Positions 1-7,527 of a DNA stretch of 64,000 nucleotides are shown here, piece by piece. The notes under the pieces were generated by a model. The model was not told the DNA's origin. It was given only the letters and a program-made list of their open reading frames with translations, and made no database searches. The position numbers and the translations under genes are program-made. Numbering within the stretch: position 1 is the first letter of the stretch; every line of letters begins with the position of its first letter. Source of the stretch: Candidatus Thorarchaeota archaeon (GTDB lineage Archaea > Asgardarchaeota > Thorarchaeia > Thorarchaeales > Thorarchaeaceae); NCBI GenBank assembly GCA_003345545.1, contig PRDH01000044.1:1-64000 (forward strand), in the 5' to 3' direction.

Positions 1-1
1 T

Positions 2-466
2 AAGGATTGGGCTCTGAGGAAGTTGAGGGCCGTATTCAGTTACCAGTGGGGCAGGCAGGTAGAGAACCTCACAGATATGTCTGGTCTGGAGGTGGCACTA
101 TCAAGAAACACCGGGAAAATCCGGCATGTAAAGGACGGTGAGGACATTCTCTTCACTATGGTTCCAGCAACCGGCCTGCTAACGCCGACGTACAGTGGGG
201 GGCAACGACTTCTTAGTGCAGGTATAGACAAAGACTACATAGTCACCATGGACAATGAAGTTGCGGAGTTCGTCGCTGATGGCAAGTCCGCGCTTGCCAG
301 GTTTGTAAAGGAGGCACATGAGAACCTCAGAGCGGGAGAAGAAGTGCTCGTCGTCGATGAAGCAGGCGGACTACTTGCTACCGGCAAAGCCCTGCTTACC
401 GGGAAGGAGATGATGCAATTCTCTCGAGGAGCTGCGGTGCTGATCAGGCATTCACTGAATCACTAG
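2..466 (+). CDS. PUA-domain protein of the archaeosine transglycosylase type (5' partial)
   Basis: The reading frame is open to the left edge, so the start lies outside the window; the TTG at 23 is only an internal codon. The visible 154 residues match the C-terminal PUA region of archaeal tRNA-guanine transglycosylase/ArcS proteins, also found as stand-alone proteins of about 155-160 residues. Typical features are the ALRKLRAVFSYQWG start, a TGKIRHV stretch, the TGLLTPTYSGG segment, the EVAEFV..GKSALARFV helix region and the LLTGKEMMQF end. PUA domains bind tRNA. If this is the stand-alone form, only a few residues are missing; if not, it is the tail of a full transglycosylase. It converges with the ABC ATPase gene, overlapping it by 23 bases. 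Confidence 0.75.
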   Translation, partial: KDWALRKLRAVFSYQWGRQVENLTDMSGLEVALSRNTGKIRHVKDGEDILFTMVPATGLLTPTYSGGQRLLSAGIDKDYIVTMDNEVAEFVADGKSALARFVKEAHENLRAGEEVLVVDEAGGLLATGKALLTGKEMMQFSRGAAVLIRHSLNH

Positions 467-1607
467 CTTGGCTGGTAGCCATTGGATGGCCAGGTACCTT
501 CCGTAACGCTTCAATACCGCCAACTGGGAGGACCATAACCTCCTTTGTTCCAGCATATAGACGAATTTCGTCGCCTTCCTTTATTCTAGAGCTCGGGTCC
601 AGAAGCGCTTGCGCAGAGATCTCACCCACCTTGAAATAGACTTCTATGGCACTCCCAATGTAGATGGTCCTGCTCACAGTACCATCAATCTCATTATCAG
701 ATGAGCTCGTCTTGCTAAGATGAAGATCTTCGGGACGTATCGCCGCTTTTACTGATTCGTCTGCCATAAAGGGATAGTTGAATATCGTTGTTCGTCCTGA
801 AACAATTTGCCCATTGGGGATGCGGACCTGAATAATGTCACCCACAGATTCTACCAATCCATCGATGAATGTACACTGACCTATGAAATCAGCAACAAAG
901 ACAGTCTGTGGATTAGCATAGATTTCTTTCGGCGTATCAAACTGCTGGACATATCCCTTGTCCATCACTGCAACCATATCAGAGATGCTCAAGGCTTCAT
1001 GCTGGTCGTGTGTGACGTAGACGGTTGTGATAGAGAGCTCTTTCTGGATTCGTATTATCTCTTCACGCATGTCAATTCTGAGCTTTGCATCCAGGTTGGA
1101 CAGTGGCTCGTCAAGCAGGAGTACATCAGGTTCAATGACCAAGGCTCGCGCCAGAGCTACACGTTGTTGTTGACCACCGGAAAGTTGGTGGATGTGTCTC
1201 TGTCCAAGTTCTCCCATGTGCACAAGATCCAGGGCAGCCTGAACACGTCTATCAATTGCAGCCTTTGTGTACTTCATACCATTGACGCGTTTGAGTTTAA
1301 GACCATACGCTACATTGTCTGACACAGACATGTGAGGCCAGAGTGCATAGTTTTGAAAACACATTCCCGTGTTCCTCTTATGTGGCGGCACCCCAGTTAC
1401 ATCTTTATCATCAAAGTAGATTCTGCCATGATCTGGAGCATAGAACCCAGCGATCAGTCGCAGAAGTGTTGTTTTTCCGCAACCTGAAGGACCCAGGAGT
1501 GTGGAGAGCTCTCCCTCTCTCAGGACCATGTTGACCTCATCAGTTGCTAGCACCTCACCGAAGGTTTTTCGCAGGTTCTCCAGTGTAATCTCGACCAATC
1601 CAATCAC
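444..1607 (-). CDS. ABC transporter ATP-binding protein (Fe3+/polyamine/thiamine importer class)
   Basis: This is the cytoplasmic ATPase that powers the importer encoded just upstream. Walker A is GPSGCGKTT near residue 38, the Q-loop is FQNYALWPHMS, the signature is LSGGQQQR, Walker B is VLLLDEPLSNLD and the switch histidine is in VTHDQ. After about residue 240 comes a TOBE-like C-terminal region, as in PotA/FbpC/UgpC. The 387-residue length is normal. The GTG start lies one base after the TGA of the permease gene, so translation is probably coupled; a TTG three codons later is an alternative. It is the last gene of the leftward binding protein-permease-ATPase operon. The substrate cannot be fixed from this subunit. 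Confidence 0.9.
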   Translation of the reverse strand: MIGLVEITLENLRKTFGEVLATDEVNMVLREGELSTLLGPSGCGKTTLLRLIAGFYAPDHGRIYFDDKDVTGVPPHKRNTGMCFQNYALWPHMSVSDNVAYGLKLKRVNGMKYTKAAIDRRVQAALDLVHMGELGQRHIHQLSGGQQQRVALARALVIEPDVLLLDEPLSNLDAKLRIDMREEIIRIQKELSITTVYVTHDQHEALSISDMVAVMDKGYVQQFDTPKEIYANPQTVFVADFIGQCTFIDGLVESVGDIIQVRIPNGQIVSGRTTIFNYPFMADESVKAAIRPEDLHLSKTSSSDNEIDGTVSRTIYIGSAIEVYFKVGEISAQALLDPSSRIKEGDEIRLYAGTKEVMVLPVGGIEALRKVPGHPMATSQASDSVNA

Positions 1608-1608
1608 C

Positions 1609-3705
1609 TCAAATTCCAGTCATTGCAGAAGACCTAGTACCAAGGATTTTATTCGTGACAGTGATCACTGTCATTTGCAGCCCCATCATGAGAACACCAA
1701 GGCAGGCAGCATGATTCGGACCGCCGTATATGCCGGTTCCGTTAAGCACCTCATACGTCCAATAAGTCATGGGAGCCTCTTGATGCCCAACGCTTCCCAG
1801 TAAGAGACTGGTGCTCACTTCACTCACAGAGTACACGTACGAGAGTAACGAGCCCGCGAGTACACTCACCCCAATCAGTGGAAGTGTGATCCTGAAAAAT
1901 GTCCTGTTCCTGCTCGCTCCCACATTTTGGGAGGCCTCCTCCAAAACGACTGGAGTGGACATCAGGCCGGCATATGCGGCCCTCACTGTGAATGGAAACT
2001 TGCGTACCGTATAGGACATTATTATCAGAAATGCGGGATGGTTGAGGGGGAATACGGGAGTATTATAGAATAGTGTGAAGAATCCAGTAGCAATCACAAT
2101 ACCAGGAAGTGCAATTGGAGCTGTCACCAGCAGGTCCAGAGCAGTCTTGCCTGGAATATCCCTTCTAGCAATGATATATGCGGCACTCGCACCGAGCAAA
2201 ACGATGATCACCGTTGCTATCGCGCCATAGAGGAGTGTGAGTTGTATGGACCTCGTAACATCAGGAAAGGCCCACAACACATCATAGTTGCTAAGAGTCC
2301 AACTATCAGGGAGGAGACTGCCTGAAGACCATATTCCTGCAAGTGATAGTATGATGACACTGATTTGTGGTATCAATGCGAAGAAGAGTAGGGGTATTAA
2401 AATCGCATAGAGCAAAAGTGCCGTTTTGTTGCTAAGTCTTCGAGTCCTCGGATTCCATTGTCCCCCCTTTGTGCCTGATGCATAGGACCGCAGAGACGAG
2501 TATTTCCTGATTGCTAGAAAACCAATCAAGCTGATTACGAGTAGAAGCATTCCTATTGCAGGACCCTTTGGGTCTATGGCACCTGCTTGGGTGGCAACAT
2601 TTGTAAAGACTTGAAAAGCCAAGGTCTTGGTCGCAGATTGATGGTCCTGGAAGACAATTGGAGTTCCAAGGTCTTCAATACTCAGTATGAAGGTGAGGAT
2701 TGCACCAGCTTGAACGCCAGGCATGGCGAGGGGTAGAGTGACACTCCTAAAGAGACGAGTGCCTTTTGCTCCCAAGTTTTCAGCCTGTTCTTCGAGGGAT
2801 GGATCAATACCCATGAATGATGAATAGGCATTCAGGTACACCAGAGAGAAGAACGAAAGGGACTGGACAAAGATGATTGCAGCAAGTCCCCTGAGCCAGA
2901 TTGCAGGTATCAACGGAAGTCCCGAAATGGATAGAAGCACATTGATACCCTCACGAATCGGAGCAAAGAGCGTGTTAAGGAACCCATCAGCACCAAGAAA
3001 CTCTTTGATGCCAATCGCACCAACAAAGGGAGTGGCCAGGATTGGGAAGATTAAGACAGTCCGGATGATTGATTTTCCTGGAAAATCATACCTTGCCACT
3101 ACAAATGCAAGAAATACTCCAATCAACACAGCGAAAGTCGTCACAATAATTGCCACGTAGATTGAGTTAATGATTGAACCAAAGTCCCATCCATATACAA
3201 CCAGAAGGTTGCTCACAGGGTCATAGGCTGCAGGATTCAGATTCAGAAACACATCAATTTGGCCCGTTATTGGATTAAAAACCCATGGCCACACGTTTGA
3301 GTCTTGAAAGAGATTGATGAAATGATTCAGTGTCAGTGCCCCTGTTGACTCAATAGTGAAGGAGGTCCATACAACACTGAGGAGAGGAAGAATGAGGAAG
3401 ACTGAGAATACTGCAATGATTCCGATTAGTTGAATCCAAGTCAATGAGTCCATCTCCCGTCGAAGTCGCTTTAGTCCTGCAACTGTGCGAGGAACAGGAT
3501 TTCGAAGGAATTCAACAAATCCCCTAACAGACCTACTGGCTAAGCTCCCGAGTGATTTTCCTTTATTTACGAACCATGATACGATTCTCCTTGGAGCACC
3601 CATGAAACCTCGTACTGACGACTCCTTTAGACTAACTGGAACTAAGTCGGATTCTTGCTGGAGGACCTCTTCAGGCAATGCCTCATCTTTCTCGTCTGCT
3701 GTCAA
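1609..3705 (-). CDS. ABC transporter permease, duplicated FbpB/ThiP type
   Basis: A 698-residue membrane protein with two fused permease halves, each having about six membrane helices and an EAA loop (EEQAENLGAKGTRLFRSVTLP in the first half, EEASQNVGASRNRTFFRITLP in the second). Fused permeases of this kind belong to Fe3+ (FbpB/SfuB) and thiamine (ThiP) importers. A basic hydrophilic region of about 90 residues precedes the first helix and is longer than usual. The start is TTG, 34 bases after the stop of the binding-protein gene, with no strong ribosome binding site, so the exact N-terminus is uncertain. The ATPase gene follows directly. Confidence 0.88.
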   Translation of the reverse strand: MTADEKDEALPEEVLQQESDLVPVSLKESSVRGFMGAPRRIVSWFVNKGKSLGSLASRSVRGFVEFLRNPVPRTVAGLKRLRREMDSLTWIQLIGIIAVFSVFLILPLLSVVWTSFTIESTGALTLNHFINLFQDSNVWPWVFNPITGQIDVFLNLNPAAYDPVSNLLVVYGWDFGSIINSIYVAIIVTTFAVLIGVFLAFVVARYDFPGKSIIRTVLIFPILATPFVGAIGIKEFLGADGFLNTLFAPIREGINVLLSISGLPLIPAIWLRGLAAIIFVQSLSFFSLVYLNAYSSFMGIDPSLEEQAENLGAKGTRLFRSVTLPLAMPGVQAGAILTFILSIEDLGTPIVFQDHQSATKTLAFQVFTNVATQAGAIDPKGPAIGMLLLVISLIGFLAIRKYSSLRSYASGTKGGQWNPRTRRLSNKTALLLYAILIPLLFFALIPQISVIILSLAGIWSSGSLLPDSWTLSNYDVLWAFPDVTRSIQLTLLYGAIATVIIVLLGASAAYIIARRDIPGKTALDLLVTAPIALPGIVIATGFFTLFYNTPVFPLNHPAFLIIMSYTVRKFPFTVRAAYAGLMSTPVVLEEASQNVGASRNRTFFRITLPLIGVSVLAGSLLSYVYSVSEVSTSLLLGSVGHQEAPMTYWTYEVLNGTGIYGGPNHAACLGVLMMGLQMTVITVTNKILGTRSSAMTGI

Positions 3706-3739
3706 AGCGATAATCCCACATTCTTCGGATAGATTGATT

Positions 3740-5194
3740 CTATGTCAGTGCGTGGACCGTGTTATAAACTGAGATGTACTGGGATTTGGCTGCATTAGTC
3801 CACCTGATTCTCATCTGGGAACTATATGTAGTATCAGATGCCATATCATGGTTTATCAGTAGAGCATAATTGAGTGTGAATTTCTCTAAGATAGATGTTC
3901 CATAGTCTATGGCAGAAACCGGTCTCCCCATAAGACTAGCATAGTAGTCTAGCTGGGTCTGGTTGATGATGGCGCCATAGTACTTTGTCAGTATCTCAGT
4001 CCAGCATTGTACAAGTTCAGTCTGTGCATCTGTAAAAACAGATTGCCAGTAGAGAATGAATGCAGTGTTGGTGAGAAGCGAGAGTGTGTCATTAAAGTCG
4101 ATTCCAACCGTGGCCTTAGTCTTGTTGAACGAAGCGTATAGAGCAGTACTGTTTATTGCCTCAGGCTCCCAGAATGCTTCCTCTAGAACCGGCATTCTCA
4201 GGATGGCATTATTGAGCCATAATACTTGACCTCGAGCAGAGAGAACCCAATCAACGAAAGCCTCAGCGGCCTCCTTGTGTGGAGCTTTGGCAGCGACGGC
4301 AATCGGGTCACCATTAACAATTGTTTGATCAGCAGGTAGGATGTATTCATTATTGGGATTTAGTTTCTCATTCTGGAAACCGTAAAAGTCAATGGTCATG
4401 CCAACGCCGACTTCTCCACCTCGGACAGCAAGCTGTACATCGGCTGAACCGCCGTAGATGTTCGAACTGCCTGCGATTCTTGCCATGTTAATCCAGCCCT
4501 CATCCCAACCGAAGTATTGCGTCATAATCTCGTAGATTCGAGTGTTGGATGTAGTGTCAGGTGCATTACCTATACCTATTGTAGGAGTGGTTGGTAAGAG
4601 ACTTCCCCAGATTGGGCCTGCAAGATCAGTCCAGTTTGTGGGTGTGGGAAGACCATGGGTATCTAAGAAGTTATGATCTACCGTGAAACCAAATGATGAA
4701 ATCGCAGCTGCAATCCACATCAGTTGGCCTTCAGAATTGTTTCTCTTCATATCTGCTCCAGCAATCTCAGCCGGAACTCTAGCAGCTGCCCCCTGCATCA
4801 CAGTACTATTCAGTGGAGCAAGACGTCCATCAACCATCAGTTGGTCAAAGATCGTGGGACCTCCGCCCCAACAGACATCGATTTGACCTAGGTCTATTAG
4901 GGTATCCCAAAAAGATGAATCGGGAGTTTTCCAATCAATATCTGTTATCTGATGCTCGATAGCATAATCGGTGGCTAAGAAGGCAGGCTCATACACATTA
5001 TGAATGGCAACATCATGCCTTGTGAGGATTGTTAGAGTAATAGGTCCAGACGTCGTTGTAGTCGTTGTAGTCGTTCCGGGATTTAGAAAGCCTCCCAGAA
5101 ATATAAAGGATGTAGCAGCAACGCCGATTACTAGGATAACAGCCACAGCTAGTACTGATGTTCTTACATTTCTTGATGCTTCAAATTCACTCAT
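3740..5194 (-). CDS. ABC transporter substrate-binding protein, membrane-tethered
   Basis: A 484-residue extracellular solute-binding protein, the first gene of the importer operon. It has an N-terminal hydrophobic helix (residues 13-35) followed by a GTTTTTTTTSG linker, so it is probably tethered to the cell surface rather than free. The body has the features of the Fe3+/2-aminoethylphosphonate-type family 1 binding proteins: an early DVCWGGGPTIFDQL segment, a GPIWGSLL strand region and a C-terminal KEAAEAFVDWVLSARGQ stretch. The ATG at 5194 is well supported: AGGAG lies 8 bases upstream and a TATA box sits at 5231-5241. The substrate is unknown; iron, thiamine or an organophosphonate are all possible for this family. 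Confidence 0.85.
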   Translation of the reverse strand: MSEFEASRNVRTSVLAVAVILVIGVAATSFIFLGGFLNPGTTTTTTTTSGPITLTILTRHDVAIHNVYEPAFLATDYAIEHQITDIDWKTPDSSFWDTLIDLGQIDVCWGGGPTIFDQLMVDGRLAPLNSTVMQGAAARVPAEIAGADMKRNNSEGQLMWIAAAISSFGFTVDHNFLDTHGLPTPTNWTDLAGPIWGSLLPTTPTIGIGNAPDTTSNTRIYEIMTQYFGWDEGWINMARIAGSSNIYGGSADVQLAVRGGEVGVGMTIDFYGFQNEKLNPNNEYILPADQTIVNGDPIAVAAKAPHKEAAEAFVDWVLSARGQVLWLNNAILRMPVLEEAFWEPEAINSTALYASFNKTKATVGIDFNDTLSLLTNTAFILYWQSVFTDAQTELVQCWTEILTKYYGAIINQTQLDYYASLMGRPVSAIDYGTSILEKFTLNYALLINHDMASDTTYSSQMRIRWTNAAKSQYISVYNTVHALT

Positions 5195-5230
5195 TGACTT
5201 GGCTCCTAATTGATAATGGAAGCATACCCG

Positions 5231-5241
5231 TTATTATATTT
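5231..5241 (-). promoter_or_regulatory. TATA box of the ABC importer operon
   Basis: On the minus strand this reads AAATATAATAA. Transcription would start about 25 bases downstream, near 5210, leaving a short leader that holds the AGGAG site before the ATG at 5194. The spacing fits archaeal promoters. Confidence 0.6.
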
Positions 5242-5373
5242 CACTCTCATGGGATATGGTCCGGAGGGGGTAAGGAGAACCTCTAATAAAACTACCGTCC
5301 GAATTATTCATAAGGAGCTTTTCACAGGTCCCAATCGAAGTGCAATGCACGTCATGGAATAGGAGACGAACTT

Positions 5374-7347
5374 ATGAATAACAGAGATATGAAAAAGGTC
5401 ACAATCGCCTCTACAATTGGGATTTTGATGGCCTCTGTGCTCGTCTGCTCCATCCCAACAATCGTTGTTGCCTCAACTCCATCTGCAGAAGCAGGACCAA
5501 TGGGCAAGATTCTTATTGACTACTCCCATGGGCAATACAAGGCTTCCTGCGCATACCTTGACCAGTATTTGGCAAGTAACCTTACTATGATGGGATTTGA
5601 GGTTGTATTCCTCTGGGGAGGAATCAACTCAACGATTCTTGCGGACGCGGACGCTCTAATACTAAGCAAGATCTGGGGCACTTCTAATGCCTTCTTGCCT
5701 TCAGAAGTTTCGGCCGTTGCGAGCTGGTTCAATGCTGGAAACAAGTTCCTGTGGGTCGGTGGTGAGTCTGACTACGTTGAGCCAAGCGGTGGTCAGTATA
5801 TCAATGACAACATGACCCTGATCCTTGAAGCCGTTGGTTCGCATGTCTACCTTGAGCCTACAGCAGTCCAAGACCCAGTTAGCAATGCTGGCGGAACACA
5901 CAGATCTATAGCAAATGTCACAACCAGTAATCCGAATCTCGCAGGTATTGTAGAAGGTGTGGGCACGGTATTGGTTCACAGCCCAACCCTTCTGTACGGC
6001 AGTAACAGTGCCACTCCTGGCGAGAACGTCAGTGCTGTGGCTCTTGAAACAACAAGCATCGAAGATGTCTATGTGCTGTTACAGCACAGCAAGAACGGTA
6101 CAATTGTTGATGGCGACCTTCAGGCACCCTATGCACACACAAATAGTCAACGCGGAGAGTTTGCCTCGGTAGCGATCGAAACCCACGCAGGAACTGCTGG
6201 AAAAGGAGCACTTGTCGTGTCTGGTGGTTCCCCGATTGGGCATTACTGGCCAATGACTGAAAGCAACTACTCTGGCTATGCCGGTTTGGACGGAATGAGA
6301 TTCACAAAGAATCTAGTCATGTATGGAATCCTTCATGCATCAACTACTCCCATCGGAGGCAAGATCCTTGTTGACTACTCACATGGGCAATACAAGGCCT
6401 CTTGCTACAGCGTGGATAAGCGTCTATACACCTCACTATTCTTTATGGGTTATGAGGTTATACAGCTCTGGGGTGGATTGAACTCGACAATTCTCTCAGA
6501 TGCAGTCGGCCTAATCCTCTCCAAGATCTGGGGCACTTCTAATGCCTTCTTGCCTTCAGAAGTTTCGGCCGTTGCGAGCTGGTTCAATGCTGGAAACAAG
6601 TTCCTGTGGGTCGGTGGTGAGTCTGACTACGTTGAGCCAAGCGGTGGTCAGTATATCAATGACAACATGACCCTGATCCTTGAAGCCGTTGGTTCGCATG
6701 TCTACCTTGAGCCTACAGCAGTCCAAGACCCAGTTAGCAATGCTGGCGGAACACACAGACCCATAGCAAATGTTACTGGTACTGATCCATATGTGGCATC
6801 CATCCTGAATGGAGTTCATAATGTGCTAGTTCACAGCCCAACCCTTCTGTACGGCAGTAACAGTGCCACTCCTGGCGAGAACGTCAGTGCCGTTGCCCTT
6901 GAAACAACAAGCATCGAAGATGTCTATGTACTACTGCGGCACAGCAAGAATGGTACAATTGTTGATGGCGACCTTCAGGCACCCTATGCACACACGAATA
7001 GTCAACGCGGAGAATTCGTTTCAGTAGCAATGGAAGTGAATGCAGGAAGTGCAAACACTAGTGTGCTCGTCGTGTCAGGTGGTTCCCCAATTGGTCACTA
7101 CTGGCCAATGATTGAAGATATGTACGGCGGCGTAATCGGCTTGAGCGGCCATTATCTGCTCAGACAGGCAATTGACTTCGGAGTCAATCTAGCTACACCT
7201 GAGCCAGTGACAACAACAACAATCACAACAACGACTACTACAACTACTGGCGTAACGTTGCCCATAGATCCAATGCTTTTGGCAGCGATTGGTGTTGGCG
7301 CGCTCGTCGTCATCATCATTATCATTGTCGTTGTACGTAAGCGTTAG
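5374..7347 (+). CDS. Surface protein with two tandem glutamine-amidotransferase-like domains
   Basis: A 657-residue secreted, membrane-anchored protein. Residues 1-40 form a signal peptide. Two copies of a ThuA/DUF4350-like Rossmann domain follow, at about residues 44-325 and 329-612. Each starts GKILxDYSHGQYKASC, then has an LWGG strand, a D..xLILSKIWG strand and a KFLWVGGESDY strand. No classical Cys-His-Glu amidotransferase triad is obvious, so a sensor, binding or structural role is as likely as catalysis. The tail is a Thr-rich stalk, LPIDPMLL, a membrane helix and RKR. A ribosome binding site (AGGAGACG) precedes the ATG. The repeats are almost identical in DNA over long runs. The two genes downstream share the domain and tail. 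Confidence 0.8.
   Translation: MNNRDMKKVTIASTIGILMASVLVCSIPTIVVASTPSAEAGPMGKILIDYSHGQYKASCAYLDQYLASNLTMMGFEVVFLWGGINSTILADADALILSKIWGTSNAFLPSEVSAVASWFNAGNKFLWVGGESDYVEPSGGQYINDNMTLILEAVGSHVYLEPTAVQDPVSNAGGTHRSIANVTTSNPNLAGIVEGVGTVLVHSPTLLYGSNSATPGENVSAVALETTSIEDVYVLLQHSKNGTIVDGDLQAPYAHTNSQRGEFASVAIETHAGTAGKGALVVSGGSPIGHYWPMTESNYSGYAGLDGMRFTKNLVMYGILHASTTPIGGKILVDYSHGQYKASCYSVDKRLYTSLFFMGYEVIQLWGGLNSTILSDAVGLILSKIWGTSNAFLPSEVSAVASWFNAGNKFLWVGGESDYVEPSGGQYINDNMTLILEAVGSHVYLEPTAVQDPVSNAGGTHRPIANVTGTDPYVASILNGVHNVLVHSPTLLYGSNSATPGENVSAVALETTSIEDVYVLLRHSKNGTIVDGDLQAPYAHTNSQRGEFVSVAMEVNAGSANTSVLVVSGGSPIGHYWPMIEDMYGGVIGLSGHYLLRQAIDFGVNLATPEPVTTTTITTTTTTTTGVTLPIDPMLLAAIGVGALVVIIIIIVVVRKR
5668..5904 (+). 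repeat. Direct repeat, copy 1 (237 bp, identical to 6523-6759)
   Basis: By reading, this stretch is base-for-base identical to 6523-6759, 855 bases downstream, which equals one domain unit of 285 residues. It codes for residues 99-177 of the tandem-domain surface protein. Flanking parts of the two domains are clearly diverged, so this core looks homogenised by recombination. Confidence 0.9.
6523..6759 (+). repeat. Direct repeat, copy 2 (identical to 5668-5904)
   Basis: Second copy of the 237-bp identical core, coding for residues 384-462. Further near-identical runs follow, for example around 5975-6060 against 6830-6915 and around 6100-6160 against 6955-7015, separated by diverged stretches. 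Confidence 0.9.
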
Positions 7348-7360
7348 AGAATATAATTAG

Positions 7361-7401
7361 TAGTCTGAGATGTTCTCAGGCTACTTCCCCTTTCTTTTTT
7401 T
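7361..7401 (+). terminator. Hairpin plus T-run terminator
   Basis: TAGTCTGAGA (7361-7370) pairs with TCTCAGGCTA (7374-7383) around a TGT loop, with one T-G pair, and is followed by a pyrimidine tract ending in seven T residues. It starts 13 bases after the stop of the tandem-domain protein gene. Confidence 0.65.
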
Positions 7402-7527
7402 GAAGTCTACAAGAGCCAGTTGAGAAGCAGCTTTCTCTGCTCTTTGAAACAAAGAGCCACTAGTAGATAGAGGAAGTTATTTATCCGCAAAAGGGTAACT
7501 CAAAGCCTTGCCTCGGAGGACAATGAG

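Noticed and set aside
807..1322. 171-codon frame antisense to the ABC ATPase
   Set aside because: Lies wholly within a gene with all ABC motifs; no family features of its own.
5520..6819. Long antisense frames over the tandem-domain surface protein, repeated in both units
   Set aside because: They are antisense to the duplicated domain and appear twice only because the DNA repeats.
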